Of a DNA stretch of 64,000 nucleotides, positions 17,563 to 26,156 are shown piece by piece (positions within the stretch are counted from its first letter, which is position 1; each line of letters opens with the position of its first letter). The stretch lies in assembly GCA_965221635.1 (NCBI GenBank), contig OZ244902.1, positions 3,100,001 to 3,164,000 of the forward strand, given 5' to 3'. The translations under genes were made by a program, and so were the position numbers. The stretch comes from JAAXHB01 sp965221635 (GTDB taxonomy: Bacteria > Actinomycetota > Acidimicrobiia > Acidimicrobiales > Aldehydirespiratoraceae). Below the pieces are notes generated by a model, which saw nothing but the letters and a program-made list of their open reading frames with translations, searched no databases and was not told where the DNA came from.

Positions 17563-18612
17563 CTATTCGCCGTCGGGCCTGAGAACTGTCTCCGGCAGGC
17601 GTGCCATGTGCTCGAGCATGTGCCCCGAGCCCCGCACAACGGCATAAAGCGGGTCGGGGGTGACTCGAATCGGCATTGCCGTCTCGTTGGCGATGCGCTG
17701 GTCGAGGCCGCGCAGCAACGCACCTCCGCCCGCCATCACTATTCCGTGGCGGATGATGTCTGCTGCGAGTTCGGGGGGTGTGCGATCAAGGGTGTTGCGG
17801 ATTGCGTCGGTGATCGCGTTGAGAGGCTCTTCAAGGCCGATGCGAATGTCCATCGTGGTGATGGTGGCCACCCGAGGCAGCCCGGTAACCAGATCCACGC
17901 CACGGATCTCGGCTTGCTGTTCGTGGTCGAGTGGGTAGGCGGAACCCAACTCGATCTTGATCTGCTCGGCGGTGCGCTCGCCGACGGACAGACCGAACTC
18001 CTTCTTCACGTACTGCACGATCGCCTCGTCGAGCTCGTCGCCGCCCACTCGGCTGGACTTGCTGGTGACGATCCCGCCAAGGGAAATCACCGCCACCTCG
18101 GTGGTGCCGCCACCGATGTCCACGATCATGTTGCCCACCGGTTCCCACACCTTGAGCCCCGCGCCGATGGCGGCGGCCATGGGCTCCTCGATGATCTTCA
18201 CCGGACGGCGGGCGCCGGCGAACTCGGCGGCTTCCTGAACGGCTCGCTGCTCCACGCCGGTGATCCCCGACGGCACGGCGATCACCATGCGGGGCTTGGC
18301 CCAACGGCTGCGGTGCGCCTTCTGGATGAAGTAGCGCAGCATCTCCTCGCAGGTGTCGAAGTCGGCTATCACGCCGTCTCTCAGCGGGCGCACCGCTTCA
18401 ACGTGATCGGGTGTGCGCCCGATCATCCTCTTGGCGTCGGCGCCCACCGCGATCACCTTGCGGGTGCGCCGGTTGACCACCACCACCGAAGGCTCGTTGA
18501 GCACCACGCCCTCGCCGGGCACGTACATGACGGTGTTGGCCGTGCCGAGGTCGAGCGCGACATCACGACCCATGATCGACCCCATTCCGTCGAACAGCCT
18601 TGAAGCGCCCAT
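17563..18612 (-). CDS. mreB: Rod shape-determining protein MreB (bacterial actin)
   Basis: Actin-like ATPase of 349 residues. Phosphate-binding motifs are DLGTANT near residue 18 and DIGGGTTEVAVISLGG near 165; GGGALLRGLD is near the C-terminus. The ATG at 18612 (MGASRLFDGMGS) is chosen because GAGG lies eight bases upstream and the length matches the family; a longer frame reaching 18711 adds sequence unlike MreB. First gene of the mreB-mreC-mreD-pbp2-rodA operon, so its presence implies lateral-wall elongation rather than the polar growth of mycobacteria. Confidence 0.96.
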   Translation of the reverse strand: MGASRLFDGMGSIMGRDVALDLGTANTVMYVPGEGVVLNEPSVVVVNRRTRKVIAVGADAKRMIGRTPDHVEAVRPLRDGVIADFDTCEEMLRYFIQKAHRSRWAKPRMVIAVPSGITGVEQRAVQEAAEFAGARRPVKIIEEPMAAAIGAGLKVWEPVGNMIVDIGGGTTEVAVISLGGIVTSKSSRVGGDELDEAIVQYVKKEFGLSVGERTAEQIKIELGSAYPLDHEQQAEIRGVDLVTGLPRVATITTMDIRIGLEEPLNAITDAIRNTLDRTPPELAADIIRHGIVMAGGGALLRGLDQRIANETAMPIRVTPDPLYAVVRGSGHMLEHMARLPETVLRPDGE

Positions 18613-18807
18613 CTGGTGACCTCGATGCGAGAAATGACCCGCCTGAACCTTACAGGCTCGGCGCAGGTCCCGTTCGGCGAAGTTTACGCGCGTCGCCTGC
18701 GCGCCAGTCAAACGGTTGCTGTTTCAAACGCCGGCAGTGTCAAACGGTTGAAGCGCTCAGCGGTTGCACGGTGAACGCCGCTCGGCGTGGGCGGCCGGGG
18801 TTGTGGG

Positions 18808-19215
18808 CTACTGATCGTTGAAGAAGATGGCCAGTTCCCGGGCCGCGGACTCCGCGGAGTCGCTGCCGTGGATCAGGTTCTCGGTGAGGTGGATGCCGAG
18901 GTCGCCTCGGATGGTGCCGGGCGTGGCCTGCGCGGGGTTGGTGGCGCCCATCATGTCGCGCACGATCCGCCAGGTGTCGGCGGGCCCCTCCACCGCCACG
19001 AGCAGCACCGGGCCGCGGCTCATGAACGCCACCAGGTCGCCGTAGAAGGCCTTGTTGACGTGCTCGGCGTAGTGGCGCCGCAGCGTGGCGTCGTCCAGGG
19101 TGCGCAGCTGCACTTCGGCCAGACGCAGCCCCTTGCGCTCGAAACGGCCCAGAATCTCACCCACGAGGCCCCGTTCCACGGCGTCGGGTTTGCATATCAC
19201 AAGCGTTCGATTCAT
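18808..19215 (-). CDS. ndk: Nucleoside diphosphate kinase
   Basis: A 135-residue NDK starting MNRTLVICKPDAVERGLVG. The phosphorylated histidine is His116 in NLIHGSDS. It transfers gamma-phosphate between NTPs and NDPs. The ATG at 19215 was chosen because the frame remains open for hundreds of bases upstream with unrelated low-complexity sequence. The 195 bp between its stop and mreB contain two copies of GTCAAACGGTTG (about 18706 and 18738) and otherwise nothing recognisable. Confidence 0.96.
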   Translation of the reverse strand: MNRTLVICKPDAVERGLVGEILGRFERKGLRLAEVQLRTLDDATLRRHYAEHVNKAFYGDLVAFMSRGPVLLVAVEGPADTWRIVRDMMGATNPAQATPGTIRGDLGIHLTENLIHGSDSAESAARELAIFFNDQ

Positions 19216-19343
19216 GCGCGCAGACGCTACCGGCGCGGCGACGCCGCTCAGCCAGGAATCAGGCGGTGTCGCAGCGGTGGTCCGCGCCGCTGTGGGCTCA
19301 CACTGAGGCGCCCGGAAAGCCCAGACGCGCCGCCGGGTGGGGT

Positions 19344-20639
19344 TCAGTTGGCCTTGATGGCGGCTCGCGCCGCGCCCACCACGGTGAACGATCCCGCCAC
19401 CACGATCACGTCGTGGGCGTCGGCCGCCTGCCGGGCGGTTTCGAGCGCTTCGGCGGGATCGCCGCAGATCTGCGCGGTGGCGCCCACCGCCTCGGCCGCG
19501 GCCGCCACCTCTGCCGCGGGCACCCCACGAGCGGTGGGTGCGGTACACGCGAACACCCGATGCGCCTTCACCGCGCCGAGCGCCTCGAGCACTCCCGCGA
19601 GGTCTCTCCCGCCTTGCATTCCCACCACCAGCAGCAGCTTTCCCGCGGGGCTGAAGTCGTCGTGGAGGGTTTCCGCGGCGGCGCGGGCGCCGTCGGGATT
19701 GTGGGCGCCGTCGAGCACCACCAGCGGCTGTCGGGCGACGATCTCGAAACGGCCCGGCACCGCCACGGTTGCCATTGCCTCGCTCACCACCTCCTCGGGC
19801 AGCGGCGCGTCGAAGAACGCCTCCGCCGCGGTGAGCGCAACGGCGGCGTTGTCGCTTTGGTGGCGGCCGTGCAGGTTGAGCATCACGTCGCGGTGTTCGC
19901 CGTGGGGGGTGAACAGGTGAACCAGTCGCCCCCCAACCGCCAAGCGGTCCTCGATCACCCCGAAGTCCTTGGTGCGCGCCAGCAGTCTTTGTGCCGGCTC
20001 TGCGCGGAACACGTCCACTGTGTCGGGGTCGGTTTCGCCGCACACCACCACCGAGTCGGGTTTGATGATCCCGGCCTTCTCGTGGGCTATGGCTCGGCGC
20101 CAGTCCCCCACCCCGTCGCTGTGGTCGAACCCCACGTTGGTGATCGCCGCCACGGAGGCGTCCACCACGTTGGTGGCGTCGAAACGGCCGAGCATTCCCA
20201 CCTCGATCACCGCCGCGTCCACCGCGGTGTCGGCAAAGTGCGCGAACGCCGCCGCGGTGACCGTCTCGAACCAGGTGAGGCGCAAATCCAGAAACTCGGC
20301 GATGCGGGCAACCTCGGCAACCGCCGCGGCGAACACCTCCGGCGCCGACGGGGCCGAGTTCACGCTTATTCGCTCTGTGGGTTCCACCAGGTGCGGGCTG
20401 GTGTAGGCGCCCACGGTGAGTCCCATTGCCTCCAGCAGCCGGGCGGTGATCCTCACCGTTGAGCCCTTGCCGTTGGTGCCGGTCACGTGAACCACCGGAA
20501 AGGCGCGATGCGGGTCGCCCATGGCGTGCATCATCTGCACCATGGTGTCCAGGCTCAGCCCGGCGATGCGGCCCGCACGCGGACGAGCCTCGTGATTTAT
20601 CAGGCTGTCAAGGTGTGCCAGGGCCGCGTTGTAGTCCAC
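19344..20639 (-). CDS. folC: Folylpolyglutamate/dihydrofolate synthase
   Basis: A Mur-ligase-fold enzyme of 431 residues that glutamylates folates. The P-loop is GTNGKGST (54-61). The signature LDGAHNPDGARA lies near residue 310. TSPHLVEPTERISVN, the typical SPHL motif, is near 95-110. The upstream 60 bp before clpX hold a short repeated GTACCGGGGG element (20667 and 20685). Confidence 0.95.
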   Translation of the reverse strand: MDYNAALAHLDSLINHEARPRAGRIAGLSLDTMVQMMHAMGDPHRAFPVVHVTGTNGKGSTVRITARLLEAMGLTVGAYTSPHLVEPTERISVNSAPSAPEVFAAAVAEVARIAEFLDLRLTWFETVTAAAFAHFADTAVDAAVIEVGMLGRFDATNVVDASVAAITNVGFDHSDGVGDWRRAIAHEKAGIIKPDSVVVCGETDPDTVDVFRAEPAQRLLARTKDFGVIEDRLAVGGRLVHLFTPHGEHRDVMLNLHGRHQSDNAAVALTAAEAFFDAPLPEEVVSEAMATVAVPGRFEIVARQPLVVLDGAHNPDGARAAAETLHDDFSPAGKLLLVVGMQGGRDLAGVLEALGAVKAHRVFACTAPTARGVPAAEVAAAAEAVGATAQICGDPAEALETARQAADAHDVIVVAGSFTVVGAARAAIKAN

Positions 20640-20702
20640 GGTGAGCGGAACCGCTGTGTGGGGGGTGTACCGGGGGCGGGAGTTGTACCGGGGGCCGGGG
20701 GG

Positions 20703-21974
20703 TCAGCTCGCCCGACGCGAGCGGGCATCGGAGCCGGTGTCGCTGCGGGGCATCAGCGTGGGGTTCACGTTGCGCAGCACGTCACGGCGATCAATGCGGA
20801 TCTCGGAGAGGTCGCGCCTGCCGGGAACCTCGTACATGTGGTCGAGCAGCACTTCCTCCATCACCGCTCGCAACCCACGAGCCCCCGATGAGCGCTTCAG
20901 GCCCTCCTCGGCGATGGCCTCAAGAGCCCCGTTGGTGAAGGTCAGAGTGCAGTCCTCCATGGCGAACATCTTCTGGTACTGCTTCACCAGCGCGTTGCGG
21001 GGCTCGATGAGGATGCGCACCAGGGCGTCACGATCCAGGTCGTGAACGCTCGCGGTGACCGGCAGGCGGCCTATGAACTCGGGGATCAGCCCGAACCGGG
21101 CCAGATCCTCGGGGATCACCGCTCCGAACAGGGCCGCCAGGTCTTTGTCCGCACGGGGTCGGATGTCGGCGCCGAAGCCCACGCTGCGGTTGCCGATTCG
21201 GTGTTCCACGATCTTCTCGATGCCGGTGAACGCCCCGCCGCAGATGAACAGCACGTTGGTGGTGTCGATCTGAATGAACTCCTGGTGGGGGTGCTTGCGA
21301 CCTCCCTGGGGTGGCACCGAAGCGGACGTGCCCTCGATGATCTTCAGCAGCGCCTGCTGCACACCCTCACCGGAAACGTCGCGGGTGATCGACGGGTTCT
21401 CGCTCTTGCGTGCGATCTTGTCGATCTCGTCGATGTAGATGATCCCCGTTTCGGCCTTGTTCACGTCGTAATCGGCGGCCTGAATCAGCTTCAGCAGGAT
21501 GTTCTCCACGTCCTCGCCCACGTAACCGGCCTCGGTGAGCGCGGTGGCGTCGGCAATGGCGAAGGGCACGTTGAGCACCCTTGCGAGGGTTTGAGCCATG
21601 AGGGTCTTGCCGCAGCCGGTGGGGCCGATCAGCAAGATGTTGGACTTCTGGAGCTCAACCTCGGGTTCGTCGGAGTCCTCGAAATGGACCCGCTTGTAGT
21701 GATTGTGAACCGCAACCGACAGCACCCGCTTGGCGCCGTACTGACCCACCACGTAGTCGTCGAGGAAGGCGTAAATCTCCGGAGGGTTGGGAACCGTTGC
21801 GGGCGCCGCCTCGGAGGACTCGGCCAGCTCCTCCTCCATGATCTCGTTGCACAAGTCGATGCACTCATCACAGATGTACACCCCAGGGCCCGCAATCAGT
21901 TTGCGCACCTGCTTTTGGGACTTGCCGCAGAACGAGCACTTGAGGAGTTCGCCTCCGTCGCCGAGGTTTGTCAC
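20703..21974 (-). CDS. clpX: ClpX ATPase subunit of the Clp protease
   Basis: A 423-residue AAA+ unfoldase. The N-terminal zinc-binding domain uses Cys13, Cys16, Cys35 and Cys38 (CSFCGK and CDECID). Walker A is GPTGCGKT (117-124), Walker B is IIYIDEIDKI, and a pore-loop/sensor region includes FIGRLPV. It feeds substrates to ClpP, encoded about 50 bp upstream in the order tig-clpP-clpX, a widespread arrangement. Confidence 0.97.
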   Translation of the reverse strand: MTNLGDGGELLKCSFCGKSQKQVRKLIAGPGVYICDECIDLCNEIMEEELAESSEAAPATVPNPPEIYAFLDDYVVGQYGAKRVLSVAVHNHYKRVHFEDSDEPEVELQKSNILLIGPTGCGKTLMAQTLARVLNVPFAIADATALTEAGYVGEDVENILLKLIQAADYDVNKAETGIIYIDEIDKIARKSENPSITRDVSGEGVQQALLKIIEGTSASVPPQGGRKHPHQEFIQIDTTNVLFICGGAFTGIEKIVEHRIGNRSVGFGADIRPRADKDLAALFGAVIPEDLARFGLIPEFIGRLPVTASVHDLDRDALVRILIEPRNALVKQYQKMFAMEDCTLTFTNGALEAIAEEGLKRSSGARGLRAVMEEVLLDHMYEVPGRRDLSEIRIDRRDVLRNVNPTLMPRSDTGSDARSRRAS

Positions 21975-22025
21975 ATCATTGCTCCCTTCACCTCGGCGCC
22001 CGGGCGCCCCTCAAACGCCCGGAGG

Positions 22026-22667
22026 TCATCCTACGGCTCTGATCGCGCCGCTGTTGTCGATCACATTACGCGACTCGATCACCTCGTCGATGATCCCGTA
22101 CTCCTTGGCCTGCTCGGCGGTCATCACAAAATCGCGTTCGGTGTCGGCGGAGATCTTCTCAACGGGTTGGCCCGTGTGGCCCGCGAGCACCTGCTCGAGG
22201 GCGCTTTTGAGGCGGGCCACCTCCGCGGCGATCAGTTCAATGTCGCTTGCCTGGCCGTGCGCCCCGGCGTAGGGCTGGTGGATGAGGATCCTGGCGTGGG
22301 GCAAAGCCAGGCGCTTGCCGGGCGAACCGGCCGCGAGCAGCACCGCGGCGGCCGACGCGGCCTGACCGAAACAAATGGTGGTGATGTCGGGCTTGATGTA
22401 CTGCATCGTGTCGTAGATGGCGAACAGGGCGTTGATGTCGCCGCCGGGGCTGTTGATGTACAGGTTGATGTCCTTGTCGGGATCCTCGGATTCCAGGTGC
22501 AGAAGCTGGGCGCAGATCAGGTTGGCCACCACGTCGTCCACCGGGGTGCCCAAAAAGATGATGTTCTCCTTGAGCAGGCGGCTGTACAGGTCGAAGGCGC
22601 GCTCGCCGCGGGTGGTCTGCTCCACCACGGTGGGAACCAGATAGTTGCGGGGTGCTGTAGTGGTCAT
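22026..22667 (-). CDS. clpP: ClpP protease subunit
   Basis: A serine peptidase of 213 residues with triad Ser105 (GQAASAA), His130 (ARILIHQPY) and Asp179 (TERDF), matching the spacing of E. coli ClpP (97/122/171). The residue after the nucleophile is Ala, not the more usual Met. The start overlaps the tig stop by 4 nt (22664-22667). Actinobacteria often have two clpP genes in tandem; only one is present here. Confidence 0.96.
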   Translation of the reverse strand: MTTTAPRNYLVPTVVEQTTRGERAFDLYSRLLKENIIFLGTPVDDVVANLICAQLLHLESEDPDKDINLYINSPGGDINALFAIYDTMQYIKPDITTICFGQAASAAAVLLAAGSPGKRLALPHARILIHQPYAGAHGQASDIELIAAEVARLKSALEQVLAGHTGQPVEKISADTERDFVMTAEQAKEYGIIDEVIESRNVIDNSGAIRAVG

Positions 22668-24202
22668 CGGGGCGTCGTCTCCTCCTGGTGCTGTGGGTCG
22701 CTCTGGTCGCTCGCCTCGTCGCCGGACTCGTCGTCGACCTCGTTCTCGTCGTCCTCGCTCAAGTCGTTCTCGTCCTCATCCAGGACGCCTTCGATCAGGT
22801 TGTCCATGTCGTCATCCTGGTCGTCCTCGTCGGCGTTGGTGCTGTCGAAGAGGCCTTCTGGCGGCACCAGCGTCTCCGAGTCGATCGTCTCGCCGGTGCG
22901 CCGATCCACCATCACGGCGCGTTCGTTGATCCATTGTGAGGCCGCCCGCTTGGCGAGGTTGTGGCGAAGGTTCAACAGGAGCCCCATTTCGCGCATCCTG
23001 GTTCTCACCGTGTCCACGTCGGTGTCGGAAACCTCCCCGTGGTCACCGGCTCGCGACTGTGCCACAAAGGCGCGCACCTCGGTGTCCACGGCCTCGTCGT
23101 CGGCTTCGAGTCCCTCGGCTGCGGCCACGGCTCGCAATGCCAGGTCCACCTTGGCTTCCAGTTCGGCGTCTTCTCGAAAGCTGTCACGAAGCTGCTGTTC
23201 GGACTGACCGGTGGACGACAGGTAGTCCTCCAGGTCGAGCTTGTGCCCGGAGAGATCCATGGCCATCCGGTTGATCCGGCCCTGAATGCCCGACTCCACC
23301 AAAGCTTCGGGCAGTTCGTCGGTGACCAGGGCAGCCAGCGCCTTGGTCATCTCGTGGTCGATGTGGGTGCGCAGGGTGGCGAAACGCATTTGCGACACTC
23401 GCTTCACGAAGTCCGCCCTGAACTCGTCGACGGTTTCGTGTTCGGTGTTGGCGGCCACGAAGTCGTCGTCGACGGTGGGCAGCTCCTCGGCGAACACTTC
23501 CTTCACCAGCACCCGGAACCGCAGCCTGCTCTTTGTGTCGGGGTCGGGATGTGCGGCGCTGAACTCCAGGATGTCGCCGGCGCGGGCCTGCCTGAGGTTC
23601 TCGTCGAGTTCGGGCACCACTGCGCCCTGCCCCAGCCAGTAGTCGTAATCCGAGGTGGTCAGGCCCGCCACCTCCTCGCCGTCGAGGGTGCCGGTGATGT
23701 CGATGGTGAGATGGTCGCCGTCGCCGGCCGGGCGGCTCACGGGGTTGAGTTCGGAGAACTGGCGGAGGAACCCGTCCACTTCGCTGTCGATCTCCTCTTC
23801 GGTGGGAACCGGGTTGGTGATCTCCAGCCGCAGGGCGTCGTAGCCGCTGATCTCGATCTCGGGGCGCACCTCCACCACGGCGTCAAAAGTGAGCGCCCCT
23901 TCTTGCGCGCCGCCGGTGACCTCGATCTCGGGGCTTGCGATCACGTCGATCTCGGCGTCGATCAGCGCACGCTCGTAGTACTCGGGCAGACACACCCTGA
24001 ACGCCTCGGCGCGACCGGTCTCGTGGCCCAGCCTGGTTTCAAGCAGGCGACGCGGCGCCCGGCCCGGACGGAATCCCGGCACGCGCACTTCCTTGGCGAT
24101 CCGGCGGAACGCGGCGTCTATCTCCGGTTCCAGCTCGGCTTCGTCGACTTCCACGGTGAGCCTCACCCGGTTGCCCGTCAAGGCCTCGACGCTGCTGCGC
24201 AC
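22664..24202 (-). CDS. tig: Trigger factor with long acidic tail
   Basis: Ribosome-bound chaperone and peptidyl-prolyl isomerase of 512 residues. The ribosome-binding signature VPGFRPGRAPRRLLE is near residue 45. The PPIase (FKBP-like) domain follows (GDGDHLTIDITGTLDGEEV, about 155). The GTG at 24202 is chosen because the protein then begins RSSVEALTGNRVRLTVEV as in the family and because TACAAT lies seven bases upstream, which fits a leaderless mRNA. The last about 60 residues are almost entirely Asp/Glu/Gln/Asn, longer and more acidic than in most homologues. Confidence 0.93.
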   Translation of the reverse strand: MRSSVEALTGNRVRLTVEVDEAELEPEIDAAFRRIAKEVRVPGFRPGRAPRRLLETRLGHETGRAEAFRVCLPEYYERALIDAEIDVIASPEIEVTGGAQEGALTFDAVVEVRPEIEISGYDALRLEITNPVPTEEEIDSEVDGFLRQFSELNPVSRPAGDGDHLTIDITGTLDGEEVAGLTTSDYDYWLGQGAVVPELDENLRQARAGDILEFSAAHPDPDTKSRLRFRVLVKEVFAEELPTVDDDFVAANTEHETVDEFRADFVKRVSQMRFATLRTHIDHEMTKALAALVTDELPEALVESGIQGRINRMAMDLSGHKLDLEDYLSSTGQSEQQLRDSFREDAELEAKVDLALRAVAAAEGLEADDEAVDTEVRAFVAQSRAGDHGEVSDTDVDTVRTRMREMGLLLNLRHNLAKRAASQWINERAVMVDRRTGETIDSETLVPPEGLFDSTNADEDDQDDDMDNLIEGVLDEDENDLSEDDENEVDDESGDEASDQSDPQHQEETTPR

Positions 24203-24234
24203 GTCGAGATTGTACCGGCGCCCCGCGGAGCCCA
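24203..24234 (-). promoter_or_regulatory. Promoter of leaderless tig mRNA
   Basis: On the minus strand TACAAT (24214-24209) is followed by six bases and then the tig GTG, placing the expected transcription start on the start codon. A TTGGGC-like -35 lies 15-16 bases upstream. No ribosome binding site is present. Leaderless genes with this TANNNT-to-start spacing are common in actinobacteria. Confidence 0.6.
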
Positions 24235-24288
24235 ACCCGGGCGATCCGTTGGGGCGGCGGGGCCTTGCGCGGGTAGCGTCACGGCCAC

Positions 24289-24360
24289 GCGGGCGTAGTT
24301 CAACGGTTAGAACTTCAGCCTTCCAAGCTGATGATGCCGGTTCGATTCCGGTCGCCCGCT
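24289..24360 (+). tRNA. tRNA-Gly (anticodon UCC)
   Basis: 72 nt fold into a full cloverleaf: acceptor arms GCGGGCG (24289-24295) and CGCCCGC (24353-24359) pair perfectly, with U as discriminator. The anticodon loop is CTTCCAA within stem TTCAG/CTGA-type pairing, giving UCC (reads GGA). The T arm is CCGG-TTCGATT-CCGG. CCA is not encoded. It is divergent from tig. Confidence 0.97.
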
Positions 24361-24504
24361 CCGCTGCTGGGTATCGCCCAGTGTTCCGCTGGATTCGGTG
24401 CCTGGCCTGATCCCGGGCACGACCCGAACCTGCGCAGCCTCCCTGGAGATCGTCTCTGGGCCTCGGCCGAATCCTGGGCATCACCCTGACCCTGCGGTCG
24501 GCGA

Positions 24505-24553
24505 GCCCAAGGTTCGGCAAGGCCAAGGTTCGGCAAGCCCAAGGTTCGGCAAG
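24505..24553. repeat. 16-bp tandem repeat, three copies
   Basis: The core AAGGTTCGGCAAG recurs at 24509, 24525 and 24541, an exact 16-bp period, ending about 30 bp before the methyltransferase start codon. The region 24361-24504 between the tRNA and the array shows no gene. Confidence 0.8.
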
Positions 24554-24582
24554 CAGAGCGCGCTTGGGGCAAACTGCGGGCC

Positions 24583-25650
24583 ATGCGCACAGAGGTGGAT
24601 CCCGAGCTCGTTCCGGCGACAGTGCTGGAGTTGTTCCGCATCAAGCAGGGCGAAATGGTCTCCGCGATGATGCACCTTGGAACCCGGCTGGGGTTGTGGG
24701 CGGCGCTGCGGGACAACGAGCCGTGTTCCTCGCAGGCGCTGGCGGACGCCACCGGGCTGCGCGAGCGCTGGCTGCGAGAGTGGCTTGAGGGTTTGGCCGC
24801 CACCGACCTGTTGCAACACGACGACGGCTTGTTCGCGCTCACTCCCGAGGCGCGGCTGGCTCTCACCGACGACACTCACTGGGCTTACATGCCCGGCGTG
24901 TTCGGGCCGCCGCTCACCCACCGCGAGATCGAACGAACCGCGGAGGCGTTCAGCACCGGGCTGGGCATGAGCTGGGAAGCCCATGGCGATCACACCTGCC
25001 ACATGCAGGCGGCCATGTCGGGCGCCCGTCAGGACGCCTTTTTGGTGCCGGTGGTGCTGGCAGCCTTCGACGGGGCCGCTGCGAAGCTGCGCGACGGCGG
25101 CCGGATAGTGGACATCGGCTGTGGCGCGGGTGGCGCCGCCCGGATCATGGCCCGCGCCTTTCCGGCGGCTTCGGTGGTGGGCATAGACCCATCGAAGCGA
25201 GCCATTGCCTCCGCTCGCGAGACCGCCGAAGCCGAGGGATTGCAGAACGTGGAGTTCACCGAGGGAACCTTTGACGACCTCGAGAGCTTCGGCCCGGTGG
25301 ATCTGCTGGTGACCCTCGACGTGCTGCACGACCTGCCCCGACCCCACGACGCCATCGGCAACGCCTACCGCAGCCTCGCGGATGACGGCTGGTGGCTGGT
25401 GGCCGACATCAAGGGCCGCGGCGACCTGGAGTCCAACCGCAAGATCCCCGTGCTGCCCTACATGTACGCCATGTCGGTGTTCTATTGCATGTCGTCGTCT
25501 TTGTCCGAGCCCGGAGGCGCCGGCCTCGGCACGCTGGGCATGCACCCGGCGCGCCTGGAGGAGATGACCAGAGGCGCGGGCTTCACACGGTTCATCCGCC
25601 ACGACTTCGAGGTGGATCCCACCAACTGGTTCTACGAAATCCGCCGCTGA
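24583..25650 (+). CDS. Class I SAM-dependent methyltransferase with winged-helix N-terminus
   Basis: A 355-residue protein. Residues about 15-100 look like the dimerisation/winged-helix domain of small-molecule methyltransferases (LGLWAALRDNEPCSSQALADATG, LREWLEGLAATDLLQHDDGLFALT). The SAM site is VDIGCGAGGAARIMARAF (about 178-195), followed by GIDPSKRAI and TLDVLHDLPRP. The substrate is unknown; a small molecule is likely by analogy. Its ATG follows a 16-bp repeat array, and no good ribosome binding site is visible. Confidence 0.85.
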   Translation: MRTEVDPELVPATVLELFRIKQGEMVSAMMHLGTRLGLWAALRDNEPCSSQALADATGLRERWLREWLEGLAATDLLQHDDGLFALTPEARLALTDDTHWAYMPGVFGPPLTHREIERTAEAFSTGLGMSWEAHGDHTCHMQAAMSGARQDAFLVPVVLAAFDGAAAKLRDGGRIVDIGCGAGGAARIMARAFPAASVVGIDPSKRAIASARETAEAEGLQNVEFTEGTFDDLESFGPVDLLVTLDVLHDLPRPHDAIGNAYRSLADDGWWLVADIKGRGDLESNRKIPVLPYMYAMSVFYCMSSSLSEPGGAGLGTLGMHPARLEEMTRGAGFTRFIRHDFEVDPTNWFYEIRR

Positions 25651-25709
25651 GCACGGCGCCTGCCCTGGGGCGTATCTGAATCGCTGCGTTAACTTCGCTG
25701 CGTTAAGTG

Positions 25710-25738
25710 AACGGCCCGGGCCTTGAGCCCGGGCCGTT
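25710..25738. terminator. Perfect 12-bp hairpin between convergent genes
   Basis: AACGGCCCGGGC (25710-25721) pairs perfectly with GCCCGGGCCGTT (25727-25738) around the loop CTTGA. It sits between the stops of the plus-strand methyltransferase and the minus-strand HTH gene. Neither side has a long U-run, so it is a bidirectional terminator of the L-shaped, U-poor kind at best. Just before it, TTCGCTGCGTTAA-like sequence is duplicated (about 25680-25706). Confidence 0.6.
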
Positions 25739-25759
25739 GGTTGTAAGGGGTGGCGGCGC

Positions 25760-26065
25760 CTAGACGGTGGCTGCCTCCTCGCTCTCCTCGGAGTCGTCAT
25801 CGTCGCCTGGGGCGGCGGTGGGATACAGGTGCCCGATCGTTCCAGGCTCGATCCGGCACGACTCGATGAAGGTGTCGATGTCGCTGCCCTTCACGCGTAT
25901 CACCCGTCCAAGGCGATAGGCGGTGAGCTGACCTTCGTCGATGAACCGGTAAAGCGTCCGAGTGGTGATCCCGAGACGCTTCGCCGTGGCGGTCGTTCCG
26001 AGCCATTCAGTACCGTCGTCCGCCCCGCCGAAAGCTTCGGACGTTGCATCCATGTTGTCTTCCAT
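25760..26065 (-). CDS. BldC-like (MerR-type HTH, excisionase family) DNA-binding protein
   Basis: A 101-residue protein whose residues about 22-70 form a MerR/excisionase helix-turn-helix (WLGTTATAKRLGITTRTLY, then RLGRVIRVKGSDIDTFIES), followed by an acidic tail (GDDDDSEESEEAATV). Such proteins include BldC, a developmental regulator of streptomycetes. The ATG at 26065 has AAAGGAA five to seven bases upstream. It is transcribed divergently from the tad pilus genes from a shared 91-bp AT-rich region, so control of that locus is a reasonable inference. Confidence 0.85.
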   Translation of the reverse strand: MEDNMDATSEAFGGADDGTEWLGTTATAKRLGITTRTLYRFIDEGQLTAYRLGRVIRVKGSDIDTFIESCRIEPGTIGHLYPTAAPGDDDDSEESEEAATV

Positions 26066-26083
26066 TATATTTCCTTTCCGAAT

Positions 26084-26112
26084 TTGTCGGATTACATGGT
26101 ACCTCTTATGAT
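26084..26112 (+). promoter_or_regulatory. Promoter for the tad operon, -10 inside a palindrome
   Basis: TTGTCG (26084-26089) and TATGAT (26107-26112) are separated by 17 bp, a good sigma-70-like match. The -10 lies within the perfect palindrome TTATGATCATAA (26106-26117), so a second TATGAT faces the HTH gene. A regulator binding this palindrome would affect both directions. Confidence 0.6.
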
Positions 26113-26119
26113 CATAACA

Positions 26120-26145
26120 GCTATGGAATGCCGTTATGTCATAGC
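26120..26145 (+). promoter_or_regulatory. Leader hairpin next to cpaB ribosome binding site
   Basis: GCTATG (26120-26125) and CATAGC (26140-26145) form an inverted repeat around a 14-nt loop, directly followed by AAGGAG (26146-26151) and the cpaB ATG at 26157. It would sit in the first bases of the predicted transcript. It may be an operator half-site pair or an RNA hairpin. Confidence 0.4.
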
Positions 26146-26156
26146 AAGGAGACTAT

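Noticed and set aside
21042..23207. A 721-codon plus-strand frame opposite clpX, clpP and tig
   Set aside because: Spans three well-supported minus-strand genes and has mirror-like, low-information protein sequence.
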